DNA of 64,000 bases from Treponema sp. (GTDB taxonomy: Bacteria > Spirochaetota > Spirochaetia > Treponematales > Treponemataceae): NCBI GenBank assembly GCA_017464425.1, contig JAFUDX010000005.1:1-64000 (forward strand), written 5' to 3'. Position 1 is the first letter of the stretch; each line of letters begins with the position of its first letter. A program made the translations under genes and the position numbers. The notes beneath the pieces were generated by a model. That model was not told where the DNA came from. It saw only the letters and a list, made by a program, of their open reading frames with translations, and searched no databases. Below, one piece after another: positions 33,791 through 44,130 of this stretch.

Positions 33791-34114
33791 TTGAACTTCA
33801 GTAACCGCATGGATTATCTCAAAGACATCGTAAAAGCCGGTTTCTTCAAGTGCGATTCGGGCAGGCGCAGACGGATTCATGATGTAAAAACGATGACCGT
33901 TATCTTCGCCGTCATTGAATGTTGCCATAATCAAACCAACGCCAACAGAATCAATTGACTCAACGCGTTCCAAATCCGCCACGATATTTGATTTTTTGAT
34001 ATTCTCATCGAGTTTTTCAGCAAGTTCCGTGACGGTGTATGTGTTCATGGCACCTGAAATTTCGTAGAGAATATAGTTTGCGCCCTGTTTTTCGGTGATT
34101 GAAAGCTGTTCCAT
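33788..34114 (-). CDS. STAS-domain anti-sigma factor antagonist
   Basis: A 108-residue single STAS domain (IVADLERVESIDSVGVGLIM) with the conserved Ser in DSVG that partner kinases phosphorylate. It sits 3 bases after the second SpoIIE-type phosphatase, which is expected to remove that phosphate. No anti-sigma kinase gene is nearby. The stop codon is formed by the end of the repeat element. Confidence 0.85.
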   Translation of the reverse strand: MEQLSITEKQGANYILYEISGAMNTYTVTELAEKLDENIKKSNIVADLERVESIDSVGVGLIMATFNDGEDNGHRFYIMNPSAPARIALEETGFYDVFEIIHAVTEVQ

Positions 34115-34117
34115 AAA

Positions 34118-36283
34118 TTACTGACCTCGCAACATTTTTAAAGTGAAGATACTTACATCGTCGTCAAGTTCCTTTGAAAGGAATTCAAGCAGCGCATTGT
34201 AAGAAGCCGAAATCATGTTCTGTGCGTTCATCTGCGTGTTTTCGATGATAGATTTTTGCAAGCGGTCTTTGCCAAATGCTTCGCCACGGAGCGATTTTGA
34301 GTCCAACATACCGTCTGTACAAGCAAAAAGAATGTCGCCCGGATTAAGTTTGACTTTTTTGACCTTGATGTACGGAGAAATATCTTTTACGAAGCCCAAA
34401 ACATGGCCTTCACCTTGAATTTCCATAACGTTGTTATACGCGCGGTTGTAGAGGAAGAACGCCGGAACGGCACAGTTAATGTAATACACGGTGTCGTCTT
34501 TAAAGTCGATGAGCGCAAAAACACCCTCAAAGAAGGTACCACGCGGAAGATTGAATCGGATAAACTGATTGACCTTTTCGACGAGCAGTTTGAAATCCTT
34601 TGTTTCCTGCAAGAAGGTGCGGATAACCGATTTGACGATAACCATGCTCATGGAAGCCGCAATACCCTTGCCAGAAAGGTCGCCCATAACAAAGATATGC
34701 TTGTCTTCGGTGAGTTTGATTAAGTCGATGAATTCACCGCCAATGTTGTGCGCGTGAACCATCGTCATGCCCGAATCGTAGCGTTTGTTTTTGATTGGGT
34801 CGATGTTGCCCTGAATGGACTCGATGATTTGCTCAGACATACGGATTTCTCGGTTGACGACACCAACGATGGACTCGTTACCGATGTTCTTCATGTAGTA
34901 ACCGAAGACGAAGAAGTACGAGTAGAGCTTTGTGAAAACTTCACGGTCGTAGTTGTTGTAGACGTTGCCGCCTGCTTTTTGACCAAGAATGATAACGCCA
35001 AGAATGTGACGGCCTTCGTTCAAAATGATGAATGCGTCAGACCCCGTTTCGGCAAAAAAGCGACCGATGTCTTCACGCGAGCCAGAATATACATAGCCTG
35101 TTTCAAGCGCACTTTTAAAAATGATGCGCCTGTTCTGGTTTAACAGAGCGTCAAACATTTTGCCCTTTGTGCTAATCGCAAGATGTTTTTCTTCGGGCAT
35201 ATCGTACACCGATTCCAATTCTTCGTTTCCGTTCTCAATCAGAATACGCATGAATGACATACCGATGTTCTTTGTAAAGATATTCTGCATGTTGCGGACG
35301 ATGTTTTCAGGGTCGTCAGAGAAGTCGAAATTTGAAAGGTCCTCCTCGAACATGGTAGCGTATCGAAGCGAACGGAAACCTGAGCGGCGGTCAAAAACCT
35401 TCATGAGCTGATATGCGCCTGCTACAATCAAAACAATTAAAAGGGTAAGGTAAAAATAGAAAGACGAGCCGTGAACCGTATCCCGTGACCACAAAACAGC
35501 AAAGCCGAAACCAATGATGAGGGCAGGAAAAATGTAACAGATTATGCCTTTAAGAAAGAAACCGATTGTTGAGAACAAATCATACAAGAAATCAACCAAT
35601 GTAGCGCGAACGATAATCCATTGCGCAAGAACATAGGGCACAAGGAAAAGCGTAGAGAACATTGCGACACGATTTGTTGCAATCTGAATACATCCAAGCG
35701 CAATCCATGCCGCAACAAGCGCAAATGCATTCAGAATTGATTTCTGATGGTCAAGCCTACCCTCTCTGTTTTCTGAACGAAGCAGCATGATAATAACAGA
35801 AAAAAACGGAAGGACAAAGAACACAATCGCACAATAAAACTGGAACCAGTTATACGGGAACAAAGTCGCATATTCGTCCATAAAAAGCGATATTGAGTCG
35901 ATTCTGACACCAACGAAATTGGTGACGACAACGCCCGTAAAGTGGAAAAAGACCGCCCAAATACACCAGATTGAGCCAACAATCGTAAGAACCTGCGCAA
36001 CGGCACCGCGCTCAATTTCTGGATAGAAAATATTGTAGACAGCAAAGTGAACTGAATAAATTCCAAAAAGAATGTATGTGAGGTTTGCGAAAAATGTTGA
36101 GATTCGGACAGGAGCACCAACTGAAGCCAGAACGGTAAGCCCCATAGCACCACAGGCAAGTGCCAAAAACACATTGAGCGAAATGACCGGGTTTTTACCT
36201 TCGTTTCCAGTTCTAGCATCAACGAAAATTGCGAGCCATGTCATGAACAGTGCAAAAGCGATATTTATAACTGCGAAAATCAT
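34118..36283 (-). CDS. Membrane SpoIIE-type PP2C phosphatase with GAF-like sensor
   Basis: A 721-residue protein. The N-terminal 300 residues hold about nine membrane helices (AVINIAFALFMTWLAIFVDA and on). A GAF-like region spans about 330-480, with coiled linkers. The PP2C domain is about 510-715: GGEFIDLIKL, FVMGDLSGKGIAASMSMVIV, ILFACTDGMLDSK and ELDDDVSIFTLKML give all metal-binding Asp residues. It probably senses a membrane or small-molecule signal and dephosphorylates the STAS protein encoded 3 bases downstream. Confidence 0.87.
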   Translation of the reverse strand: MIFAVINIAFALFMTWLAIFVDARTGNEGKNPVISLNVFLALACGAMGLTVLASVGAPVRISTFFANLTYILFGIYSVHFAVYNIFYPEIERGAVAQVLTIVGSIWCIWAVFFHFTGVVVTNFVGVRIDSISLFMDEYATLFPYNWFQFYCAIVFFVLPFFSVIIMLLRSENREGRLDHQKSILNAFALVAAWIALGCIQIATNRVAMFSTLFLVPYVLAQWIIVRATLVDFLYDLFSTIGFFLKGIICYIFPALIIGFGFAVLWSRDTVHGSSFYFYLTLLIVLIVAGAYQLMKVFDRRSGFRSLRYATMFEEDLSNFDFSDDPENIVRNMQNIFTKNIGMSFMRILIENGNEELESVYDMPEEKHLAISTKGKMFDALLNQNRRIIFKSALETGYVYSGSREDIGRFFAETGSDAFIILNEGRHILGVIILGQKAGGNVYNNYDREVFTKLYSYFFVFGYYMKNIGNESIVGVVNREIRMSEQIIESIQGNIDPIKNKRYDSGMTMVHAHNIGGEFIDLIKLTEDKHIFVMGDLSGKGIAASMSMVIVKSVIRTFLQETKDFKLLVEKVNQFIRFNLPRGTFFEGVFALIDFKDDTVYYINCAVPAFFLYNRAYNNVMEIQGEGHVLGFVKDISPYIKVKKVKLNPGDILFACTDGMLDSKSLRGEAFGKDRLQKSIIENTQMNAQNMISASYNALLEFLSKELDDDVSIFTLKMLRGQ

Positions 36284-36290
36284 CTGCTAC

Positions 36291-37703
36291 CTACCTTTCA
36301 ACCTTTGCGACAAGCATGGTCAAGTCATCGTGAAGCCTTGTATCTGCATTGTAGCTCAAAACAAGATTGACAATATCGTTAACGAAATCCTGCGGCTCTT
36401 TTGAAGCACTCGCTTTGATAGTGTTTGTAAACAATTCCGTGTCACCAAGTTCGACTTTATCTTCGTTCATGACTTCTGAAACACCGTCCGAAGCCATCAT
36501 GATTAAGTCACCAGAGAAAAGCCGTTGCTCGCTCACCTGCACATCGCTTGGTTCAATCGGGATAATGCCGACGACCGAGCAGTTTGAAGAAAGCGACTTG
36601 ATTCGGTAGCCTTCTGGAGAGCGCGTAACGATAATCGGGTCAGACATGGATGCATTTACATAGGTGATTTTCATTTTTTCGGTATCGACGATGCCGATGA
36701 ACAAAACCGTGTATTTATCTTGAAGATGCATGCCTTTGATAGCCGCATCAACTGCGATAATCAAACCGACCAAATCTTCTTTATTCTCTTTGATTTTGAC
36801 CGTATTCATCACCAAGCCCATGACGAGTGCCGCCGCCAAGCCTTTACCAGAAACATCGCCAAGCATGAGCAGCGTTTTGTGCTCGTCAATCGGAAGAACC
36901 GTGTAATAGTCACCCGAAACATTGATGAGCGGGCGGAAATATGCGCCTAATTTAAGATTTTTGATTTGGGGCAAGGTATGCGGCAAGAATGAACGCTGAG
37001 CATCCGCAAGCTGCTGCCACTCAGTAGAAAGTTCAGAGATTTCAGAAAGACTTGAAATGATTCGAGAACGGTTTTGGAATCGAACAAATTCTTCGTACAG
37101 TTTTTCGTAAATTTCTGAGTCAAAAAGATACGTGTAGCGGTTGAAGATGTATAGATGCTCGCCATCGCTCGCAAAGAAGAATCCACGCGCTTTATTTCGC
37201 TTTGCGACAAGACCGAGACTGTCACCAATGAAGTTGATTGGGTCGTGCCAGTCTACGCCATAGTTCTGCTCAAGTTTGGCAAGAATTTTGGGATCCGTAG
37301 TGAATTTGCTAGAGCTATTATATAGTACATAATTTGCATTTCGGTCAACATAGAGAACGGAACAGTCAGCCTCAAGCTCCAGAATTTCTGAAACAGCGGC
37401 GGTAAAATCTTCAAGCGAGTAGCAAAAACGAAGCCGCTCAATGAATTTTGTAAGGAAAAGCGTTGCACCCGTGTCCATAGAATGTTTTTCGATACGACCT
37501 CGTGCATTCGCAAACACCGTAATACTGGTAAAAAACAAAATTGCGAAAAGAAGAGCGGTAACAACGATTGGGAATAGGTTAGAATACGTGCGATAGTCTG
37601 TAAGTTTTGTTTGCGGAGCAAGATTCACTGCAATAAAAATGAACGCAAGAGCCGCGACAAGATTTATTGCAATCAAGGCTATACGCCTTTGAGTTTTATA
37701 CAT
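36291..37703 (-). CDS. SpoIIE-type PP2C phosphatase, two membrane helices
   Basis: A 470-residue protein with helices at about 8-27 and 45-65, a GAF-like middle (about 75-210) and a PP2C domain (about 225-470): GDYYTVLPIDEHKTLLMLGD, VSGKGLAAALVMG, LIMMASDGVSEVMNEDKVEL and RLHDDLTMLVAKVE. It heads the operon; the larger phosphatase starts 7 bases after its stop. Two phosphatases feeding one STAS protein suggest two inputs to one switch. The ribosome site is GGGGGA. Confidence 0.87.
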   Translation of the reverse strand: MYKTQRRIALIAINLVAALAFIFIAVNLAPQTKLTDYRTYSNLFPIVVTALLFAILFFTSITVFANARGRIEKHSMDTGATLFLTKFIERLRFCYSLEDFTAAVSEILELEADCSVLYVDRNANYVLYNSSSKFTTDPKILAKLEQNYGVDWHDPINFIGDSLGLVAKRNKARGFFFASDGEHLYIFNRYTYLFDSEIYEKLYEEFVRFQNRSRIISSLSEISELSTEWQQLADAQRSFLPHTLPQIKNLKLGAYFRPLINVSGDYYTVLPIDEHKTLLMLGDVSGKGLAAALVMGLVMNTVKIKENKEDLVGLIIAVDAAIKGMHLQDKYTVLFIGIVDTEKMKITYVNASMSDPIIVTRSPEGYRIKSLSSNCSVVGIIPIEPSDVQVSEQRLFSGDLIMMASDGVSEVMNEDKVELGDTELFTNTIKASASKEPQDFVNDIVNLVLSYNADTRLHDDLTMLVAKVER

Positions 37704-37760
37704 AATTCCCCCTTTTATAACATATCTCTACTTTATCGGCAGAAAAACAGTGGTTCTGTA

Positions 37761-38108
37761 TTAATATTCTTCTGCATTCGGCTTGGCGCGGTGAAATTTT
37801 CGCTCAGAATGATTTTTGCCCGTATCTCTGTCCTTAAAGATTTTTTTTGCGCCGCCACTAGCACGCGGTTTATCAACGGCTTCAGTTACGCGGATTCGGC
37901 GGCCATCAACCGTCTTGCCGTTCATTCCTCCGATTCCGCGCTCCCCCATTATTTCCGAAGCCATTTCTACAAAGCCAAATCCCTTTGACTGTTCGGTAAA
38001 TCTGTCTTTTATAATTTGAACAGAAACAACTTCGCCGTAGTTAGAAAATGCTTCTCGAAGCGTTTCCTCAGTAGTCGAATAACTTAAATTGCCAACATAT
38101 AGTCTCAT
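37761..38108 (-). CDS. Small RRM-type RNA-binding protein
   Basis: A 115-residue protein with one RRM. RNP2 is LYVGNLSYS at the N-terminus and RNP1 is GFGFVEM near residue 43. A basic tail (KPRASGGAKKIFKDRDTGKN) ends it. The ATG at 38108 is chosen because TGAGGAT lies upstream and a TATAAT box stands about 35 bases before it; a longer frame from 38135 would begin before the likely leader. Such proteins act as RNA chaperones in many bacteria. Confidence 0.88.
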   Translation of the reverse strand: MRLYVGNLSYSTTEETLREAFSNYGEVVSVQIIKDRFTEQSKGFGFVEMASEIMGERGIGGMNGKTVDGRRIRVTEAVDKPRASGGAKKIFKDRDTGKNHSERKFHRAKPNAEEY

Positions 38109-38226
38109 AAAATCCTCAGAAGAATAAAGTCTCACTATTATAACATGATTTCAAAGAAAATGCACAGATTTTTTTCTTTCTTATCGCAGAAAATACACAA
38201 TAACGCACGTAATGAAAAATAAAATT

Positions 38227-38255
38227 TGCCAATTGTACATTTCAATGATAGAATT
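38227..38255 (+). promoter_or_regulatory. Promoter of the FIST / MCP-like pair
   Basis: TTGCCA, a 17-base spacer and TAGAAT, then a leader of about 20 bases with AGAGG before the ATG at 38279. Confidence 0.5.
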
Positions 38256-38278
38256 ACCTATTACATAAAGAGGAAAAT

Positions 38279-39418
38279 ATGACACAAGAAGTTGTTTCGA
38301 CAAAAATTTCTGACGCCAAAGGTGCCGCTGATGATTTAGTCCGTCAGTTGCACGCAAGTCCAGATTCGTACAATGCGGTCATTTTTATGGCTGCCATCAA
38401 ATATGATTTTTCCGCGCTTTCTGTGGCGATTAAAGAAAAATTTCCCAATTCAGAAGTAATCGGCGCGAGTACGGCGGGCGAAATCGACCTTAACGGTTTC
38501 CAAAATGATTCCGTCGTTCTTACTACCATGAGCGATTCGCGCACAAAGGTCAAAGGCGTGCTTGTCGAAAATGGCAGTAAATATCCCGTCGGCAATAAGG
38601 CCGATATAGAAAAAGCACTGGCTGCAGCTGGCATTTCGTGCGGAGATCCAAATTCTCACCGCTCGGCTTTTGCAATCACTTTTATAAACGGCGTGTTCAA
38701 TGCCGAAGAAACCGTGCTTTCAAATTTCTATTCTATCATTCAGAACGATAAATTTGCGCTTGCGGGCGGAACTGCGGGCTTTACTGGCAGCGAGGCAAAA
38801 ACGTTCGTAAGTTACAACGGGCGCACTACGCAGGACGGAGCTGCATTTCTTTTTGTAAAAACTCCCTGCCGATTCGACATCCGTCAGGAAGACATTTTCA
38901 ATCCTACGGGCAAAACAATTTATGTCACCCGCTCAGACACAATCAACCGCACAATTTACACGCTCAACGGTCAGAGCGCAAAGTCTGTGTACGCTCGTCA
39001 GCTCGGCGTTTCAGAAAGCGAAGCGGAAGGCATGACTTTTGAAAATCCGTTCGGGCGGCACATCAACGGCTCGATTCACATTGCGGCATTGGCGGGCTTC
39101 GCTGGCGACGGCTCATGCTCGCTTTTTGCGCGTGTCGTTCCCAATTCCACGCTTGAGATGATGCATATCGGCGACCCGGAAGCAAAATGCGACGAAACAT
39201 GCAAAGGAATCAAACAGGCAATTCCAAATCCAAAATTTGCGCTCCTTATGACCTGTATCACGCGAACGATGGCGTTTGATCGCATGCGCATTGCAGGCAA
39301 TATCATTCGGAAGTATCAGCAAACATTCCCCACATTCTGCGGATTCTCGTGCTACGGCGAGCAGATTGGGCGAGTGCACTGTAATCAAACATTGGTCAGC
39401 GTTGTAATTGGAGAATAA
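38279..39418 (+). CDS. FIST-domain sensory protein
   Basis: A 379-residue cytosolic protein with FIST N (about 30-215: [35 protein letters not shown]) and FIST C (about 215-360: [47 protein letters not shown]) domains. FIST proteins are thought to bind small ligands such as amino acids and pass signals to kinases, cyclases or chemoreceptors. The next gene, an MCP-like signalling protein, starts 2 bases after its stop, so the pair likely forms one receptor system without a membrane part. Confidence 0.87.
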   Translation: MTQEVVSTKISDAKGAADDLVRQLHASPDSYNAVIFMAAIKYDFSALSVAIKEKFPNSEVIGASTAGEIDLNGFQNDSVVLTTMSDSRTKVKGVLVENGSKYPVGNKADIEKALAAAGISCGDPNSHRSAFAITFINGVFNAEETVLSNFYSIIQNDKFALAGGTAGFTGSEAKTFVSYNGRTTQDGAAFLFVKTPCRFDIRQEDIFNPTGKTIYVTRSDTINRTIYTLNGQSAKSVYARQLGVSESEAEGMTFENPFGRHINGSIHIAALAGFAGDGSCSLFARVVPNSTLEMMHIGDPEAKCDETCKGIKQAIPNPKFALLMTCITRTMAFDRMRIAGNIIRKYQQTFPTFCGFSCYGEQIGRVHCNQTLVSVVIGE

Positions 39419-39419
39419 C

Positions 39420-40304
39420 ATGGAATCAGTAAATCTTATAAAAAGCGGAAGTGATGTAGTCGAAACTTTGATTCAATATCTGGCAAAAGATGCTATCGGC
39501 GGCGACTTCCTTAAAAAATACCTTGAAAGCCGCGAGGCACAGGCTCAAGCGGCAAAACAGCAGCAGGACGCATTGCAACGACTCTTGCAGGATACTTCAG
39601 AAATGGAAGCGGGCAACCGCCAGATTTCAGAAAGCGTTGAAGGAAATATCCAGCGACTGGGTTCTATCGCGCAGGCTATTCAAAGTCTCCGCGCGTCCGT
39701 TGAGGCAATTGAGCAGGAGCAGAAAAAATATGCCGCTCAGTTTGAAAGTTTGATTTCTCAGGCAAAAGTAATTACCAATCAGATTTCAGACATTCAGAAT
39801 ATTTCGGCTCAGACGAATTTGCTTTCATTCAATGCTTCGATTGAGGCTGCGCGTGCTGGAAATGCGGGAAAAGGCTTCCGCGTTATCGCAAACGAAGTCA
39901 AAAAACTTTCTGGCGACACAAGCAAAACATCAGAAGAAATCAACCACAATGTTGAAAATCTGGTTGCTTCAATTTCAAATCTCGAAAAAATCACGCGCAA
40001 TAATTCCGTTGCCCTTGAAAATCTGGCTCGCGAAACAGAAGAAACGCTCAATACATTCACTTCTGTGCGCGAAGCGAATGCATCCAGCAATATGAACATC
40101 GGGCGAATTGGCTCCGTTATCGAAAACAATGTACGCGGAATCAACGATGTCATTAAGAATGTAAAGAATACGGAGCAAGTCAACGAAGAAAACCTCCAGC
40201 TCTTCGCAAAATGTGCGAGCGACAACGAAATGTTGTTTAACGATTTGTATTCGTTTGTCTACGAGCTAAAGGCAATCTTCAAGGATTTAGCGGTGCAAAA
40301 CTAG
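39420..40304 (+). CDS. Cytoplasmic methyl-accepting chemotaxis-like protein
   Basis: A 294-residue soluble protein, all helical. The hairpin tip region of a chemoreceptor is visible ([40 protein letters not shown]), with coiled coils on both sides. No membrane helix or own sensor domain is present. The ATG at 39420 is preferred over a TTG at 39408, since GGAG stands 8 bases before it. Its partner FIST protein is the natural sensor. The tip usually contacts CheW and CheA. Confidence 0.87.
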   Translation: MESVNLIKSGSDVVETLIQYLAKDAIGGDFLKKYLESREAQAQAAKQQQDALQRLLQDTSEMEAGNRQISESVEGNIQRLGSIAQAIQSLRASVEAIEQEQKKYAAQFESLISQAKVITNQISDIQNISAQTNLLSFNASIEAARAGNAGKGFRVIANEVKKLSGDTSKTSEEINHNVENLVASISNLEKITRNNSVALENLARETEETLNTFTSVREANASSNMNIGRIGSVIENNVRGINDVIKNVKNTEQVNEENLQLFAKCASDNEMLFNDLYSFVYELKAIFKDLAVQN

Positions 40305-40310
40305 TTCCAC

Positions 40311-41183
40311 CTACGCCCTATTTTCCGCTGCTTCCAATGTGTTATACATCAGCATCGCAATCGTCATCGGGCCGACTCCGCCGGGAACGGGGGTGATGAA
40401 GCTTGCTTTTTCTTTCAAATCCTCGAAGTCGCAGTCACCGATGAGGCGGAATCCGCTCTTTTTGCTTGCGTCGGGGATTCGGTTTACGCCCACATCGATT
40501 ACGACCGCGCCGTCTTTTACCATGTCGGCGGTGACGGTGTGCGGGTGTCCGCTTGCGGCAATCAAAATATCTGCCTGGCGCGTGATTTCTGCCATGTTTT
40601 TAGTTCCCGTGTGGCAGATTGTGACGGTGCAGTTCGTTTCTTTTCGGGCGAGAAGGAGCGAAACGGGCTTTCCGACGATGTTTGAGCGACCAATGACCAC
40701 GGCGTGCTTTCCGCTCGTTTCGATTCCCATTCGCTCAAGCAAAACGATGATTCCGTGCGGTGTGCAAGGGAGAAAGGCTTTTTTTCCAATCACGAGATTT
40801 CCCACATTCACGGGGTGGAAGCCGTCAACATCTTTTTCGGGAGAAATAGCCATAATCACTTTGTCTTCGTTGATGTGCTTCGGAAGCGGAAGCTGAACCA
40901 AAATGCCGTGCACGCTTTCATCGCGGTTGAGTTCGTCAATCAGTTTGAGCAAATCGGCTTCGGTTGTGTTTTCGGGAAGTTCCACGCTTTTGTCCGCCAT
41001 GCCAGCCTCAGCCAATGCCTTGCGTTTTCCGGTGACATAGCTCACACTTGCAGGATTTTCGCCTACAAGGACGACCGCCAGGCACGGTATGATTCCCTTT
41101 GCCTTCAATGCGGCGACCTTTTCAGCCACGCCCGCGCGAACATCCAATGCAATCTGCTTTCCGTCGATAATCTGTGCACTCAT
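40311..41183 (-). CDS. folD: Methylene-THF dehydrogenase / methenyl-THF cyclohydrolase
   Basis: A 290-residue bifunctional folate enzyme. Motifs are [20 protein letters not shown] (with the active Lys region in [10 protein letters not shown]), [41 protein letters not shown] and [15 protein letters not shown]. The start at 41183 has AGAGG upstream. A longer frame extends to 41408 but its first 75 residues are unlike FolD. With the cyclo-ligase at 3925 it handles one-carbon units for purine steps (PurD and AICAR transformylase are also in the window). Confidence 0.95.
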   Translation of the reverse strand: MSAQIIDGKQIALDVRAGVAEKVAALKAKGIIPCLAVVLVGENPASVSYVTGKRKALAEAGMADKSVELPENTTEADLLKLIDELNRDESVHGILVQLPLPKHINEDKVIMAISPEKDVDGFHPVNVGNLVIGKKAFLPCTPHGIIVLLERMGIETSGKHAVVIGRSNIVGKPVSLLLARKETNCTVTICHTGTKNMAEITRQADILIAASGHPHTVTADMVKDGAVVIDVGVNRIPDASKKSGFRLIGDCDFEDLKEKASFITPVPGGVGPMTIAMLMYNTLEAAENRA

Positions 41184-41273
41184 TTTGTAACCTCTTTGCA
41201 TGTTTTTTCTTTTTTTTATAGATAATTGAAAATATACCGTATTTTTGATAAAATTAAAAGATAACGAGGATTT

Positions 41274-41942
41274 ATGAAACGCTTTCTTGCGCTTTTTTGT
41301 GCGCTTTTTATGACTTTTAGCATTGCTTTTGCAGAAGATAATCCAGACAACGGAGACATTGATATTTCTGATGACATCGATCAGGGGCAAGGTCAAACCG
41401 AAGAACAAGAATCAGAAGATGTTGCAATCAAATCAGCTACCAATTTAAACGAGCCTGGTGATCAGTTTATCAAAATCGGGCTTATGATAACCTGCCCGCT
41501 CAATTTTGGAGGCGATTTTCCGCTCCATCACGATGGCAAACTTGCCACAGGCGGCGCAGGTATGCTCGGTTATCATCGATTTCTTACCAGCTGGTGGGCT
41601 GTGGGAGCAAATGTGTACTTTGGCTATCACCCCACCATTGGCGAAAATATCTTCACATACATTCCTGTGGTCATCGACACAACCATTCAGCCTACATTCA
41701 AAAAATTTGAATTTCCCATCACCGCTGGAATCGGTATTGCAATGGAAAACTATTTGAGCCGCACCTATTTTCCAGGCCTTATTCTCCGTGGTGATGCAGG
41801 CGTATTTTTTCGGGCAACGCCAAGCTGGTCGTTTGGAATCGAAGGTGACTTCATGTATATGCCACAATGGTATGACAATTCAAAATATAACGATTACGGG
41901 CTGTTTGGTTCACTCGTAGTTTCTGCTCGGTATCACTTCTAA
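41274..41942 (+). CDS. Outer-membrane beta-barrel protein, TP0733-like
   Basis: A 222-residue protein with a signal peptide ([20 protein letters not shown]), an acidic linker (about 22-50) and an eight-strand-like barrel ending in [10 protein letters not shown]. The pattern ([20 protein letters not shown], then [20 protein letters not shown]) resembles the TP0733-type barrel family of treponemes, and in T. pallidum, as I recall, that gene also lies beside folD. A GAGGA site precedes the ATG. The role is unknown. Confidence 0.72.
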   Translation: MKRFLALFCALFMTFSIAFAEDNPDNGDIDISDDIDQGQGQTEEQESEDVAIKSATNLNEPGDQFIKIGLMITCPLNFGGDFPLHHDGKLATGGAGMLGYHRFLTSWWAVGANVYFGYHPTIGENIFTYIPVVIDTTIQPTFKKFEFPITAGIGIAMENYLSRTYFPGLILRGDAGVFFRATPSWSFGIEGDFMYMPQWYDNSKYNDYGLFGSLVVSARYHF

Positions 41943-41954
41943 AAAGGAAAAACA

Positions 41955-43217
41955 ATGAAACATCTTATTTCAAAAAAATCCGTTTTATTTTCGCTTTCAC
42001 TTTTTTTTCTGTCGTTTCTTTCTTCTTGTCATGGTGTTATTTTTGATGAAATCCGAAACGAAGTAAAACTTGCCGATGCAAAAGCGTCTGGTCACATTCA
42101 AAATATTATCCGTTACACAATGAAAACAGAAGCTTCAGATGGAAATTCCGTTGACTTGGAGTATGTTTTCGTTGCTCCTGGTAAAATATACTATCGCTGC
42201 ATTGACACAACGCATGATTCAGAAGGAACTGAAGTAACCGACGATACTGATGAAACAGGTGCTGTTACCCAAAAAGCATTCTATAAATCAATCGCAAGCA
42301 GCAAAGTTAGTTTTGGAACATTTACAAAGCCCACTGGTCGTGTGTATTCAATCGGCGCAGATTCACAATATCTCTATGCCATTTCTTCAATAATCGAAGA
42401 TGATGATGACGGTGACAATGTGCCGACAAATCGAGTTCTCTGGTGCTATAACACTACTTCAAAAGAGTGGGAATCAATTTGGTCAGGAGAGTATTCAAGT
42501 TCAGCTGTAAAAATTCTTTCAACAAACACTCCGAAAAATGCAAATCGAAAAGCGTATTTTAAATTAGGGTCAAAACTTTACGAGTTGAATGGAACTACAA
42601 AGGTTTTAGATGCAGATGAAAATGACAATCTTTCTGGCGGATATGTCTATAAAACGGATTCATCTTATGCTGTTGGAACAACTCTTACTTCATTAGACGA
42701 AAATAATTCAAGCAATCTCATTTCTGCAAATTCCTGCGCATATTTTAATGGAAGCGTTTATTTTTCTTCTGCATATGCAATGACAACAAACGAAACACTT
42801 ACCGATGAAGCGACCTACCTGTACTATTGCACGAGCGACAATGTGCACTATTCAACAGACGCTTCTACTTGGAATGTGGTCGATTTAAGTTGTGATACGA
42901 TTTACTCTCTTGCGGTAACTTCTGATTACTTGCTTGCAGGAACTGACAGCGGAATCGTGCATACACCGTGGGAAAATTCAGGTTCAGGCGTTCCCACTGC
43001 GAGAACTGCTGATTTTGCGACAAATGCGGCTTCAACCTTATCATCGTACTATGAAGTTCGTGCCGTTTTGACGGTCGATCCTTCCCTCGAAGAATATTTG
43101 GGCACTATTTTTGCTTCAAGCATAACCTCAAGTTCTTCTGCTTCACTCGGAAATGTAGGATTGTGGTCTTATTTTCCTGCTTCAAGTACAAAACAGGGCG
43201 AATGGAACAGAGAGTAG
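41955..43217 (+). CDS. Lipoprotein next to the barrel gene, unknown
   Basis: A 420-residue protein with signal and lipobox-like LSFLSSCHG. The body alternates short beta strands with Ser/Thr-rich loops (VYSIGADSQYLYAISSIIED, RVLWCYNTTSKEWESIWSGE, YSLAVTSDYLLAGTDSGIVH), much like a beta-propeller with about six to seven blades. I have no family name. It lies 12 bases after the barrel gene, with AAAGGAAAAA as a weak ribosome site, and likely works with it at the cell surface. Confidence 0.55.
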   Translation: MKHLISKKSVLFSLSLFFLSFLSSCHGVIFDEIRNEVKLADAKASGHIQNIIRYTMKTEASDGNSVDLEYVFVAPGKIYYRCIDTTHDSEGTEVTDDTDETGAVTQKAFYKSIASSKVSFGTFTKPTGRVYSIGADSQYLYAISSIIEDDDDGDNVPTNRVLWCYNTTSKEWESIWSGEYSSSAVKILSTNTPKNANRKAYFKLGSKLYELNGTTKVLDADENDNLSGGYVYKTDSSYAVGTTLTSLDENNSSNLISANSCAYFNGSVYFSSAYAMTTNETLTDEATYLYYCTSDNVHYSTDASTWNVVDLSCDTIYSLAVTSDYLLAGTDSGIVHTPWENSGSGVPTARTADFATNAASTLSSYYEVRAVLTVDPSLEEYLGTIFASSITSSSSASLGNVGLWSYFPASSTKQGEWNRE

Positions 43218-43224
43218 GTAGCAC

Positions 43225-44031
43225 ATGGATAACGAAGAAATCAAGCAAAAACTGCTGCAAATAGAAAACACCGATTTGGAATTCACCGTTGTAATGACGG
43301 GCAAGGAAAGCACGTGCGTGAACGGACTGTATAAGCCAGACACACACGAAATTTTACTGCACAACAAGAATTTCAAGACGGACATGCAGCTTATTTACAC
43401 GGCGATTCACGAATACACGCACCACCTTTTGACTGAGGAATTTTTAGCCGAAACGGGCGGAAAATTGCCGATGAAAGGCTCAAAGGTGCATACAGCGGCA
43501 TTCTGGGCTAGGTTTCACACGCTTCTTCAAAAAGCCGAAGAATTGGGCATCTACAAAATCGACATTGAAGAATCTCCCGAACTCAAAGAACTTACCGAAA
43601 AAATCCGCAAAGAATACATTGAAGTGAACGGAAAGCTCATGCAGGAATTCGGAAAATTGCTCGCCCAAGCGCACAAACTCTGCGAACAGGCGAATATCCG
43701 CTACGAAGATTATCTTGACCGCGTGCTGTGCCTTCCGCGCAATTCTGCCAAAGACATTACAAAACTCGGAGCGGTCGAAGTAAATCCTGCGCTCGGTTTC
43801 GACAACATGAAAAAGGTCGCCGCTCTCAAAAAAAGCGAAGACAGAGATTCTGCCTCACAGCAAATTTTGAGCGGAAAATCGCCCGACACGGTGACGGAAC
43901 TGATGAAAAAGGCAAGTGGCAACAATGACCCGCGCGCAAAACTCGAAAAAGAAAAGAATCGCCTCACCAAGACGATTGAAGCCTTGCAGCAGAGGTTGCA
44001 GTATGTCGAAGAAAGTCTGGAACAGCTGTAA
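43225..44031 (+). CDS. HExxH-motif protein, putative metallopeptidase
   Basis: A 268-residue protein without a signal peptide. Residues about 52-62 read YTAIHEYTHHLL, an HExxH zinc motif with a further His, inside a small fold (YKPDTHEILLHNK before, KVHTAAFWARF after) of the kind seen in SprT- or ImmA-like peptidases. The second half is coiled coil (KLEKEKNRLTKTIEALQQRL). It follows the lipoprotein gene by 7 bases. The stop is immediately followed by a dispersed repeat. Confidence 0.6.
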   Translation: MDNEEIKQKLLQIENTDLEFTVVMTGKESTCVNGLYKPDTHEILLHNKNFKTDMQLIYTAIHEYTHHLLTEEFLAETGGKLPMKGSKVHTAAFWARFHTLLQKAEELGIYKIDIEESPELKELTEKIRKEYIEVNGKLMQEFGKLLAQAHKLCEQANIRYEDYLDRVLCLPRNSAKDITKLGAVEVNPALGFDNMKKVAALKKSEDRDSASQQILSGKSPDTVTELMKKASGNNDPRAKLEKEKNRLTKTIEALQQRLQYVEESLEQL

Positions 44032-44032
44032 G

Positions 44033-44130
44033 AGATTCCGAACTTGCTTCGGAATGACGGCAGTCAAATCGCTCGGAATGGCGATGTGCGTCTTTGTCAT
44101 GCTGAACTCGTTTCAGCATCTCTTTGCGCA
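44033..44130. repeat. Dispersed TTCAGAATGACA-type repeat forming the start of the next gene
   Basis: Two family units, GATTCCGAACTTGCTTCGGA (then ATGACG) and TGTCATGCTGAACTCGTTTC (then AGCATCTC), are separated by about 35 bases. The start codon and first residues of the gene at 44054 lie within them. Confidence 0.65.

Noticed and set aside
41184-41408. N-terminal extension of FolD by 75 residues
   Set aside because: The extension is unlike FolD, and a good AGAGG site precedes the ATG at 41183.
43916-44053. Earlier start of the unknown exported protein, overlapping the HExxH gene
   Set aside because: The added 46 residues are a basic shadow of the upstream gene in another frame. The start at 44054 gives a plausible signal peptide.
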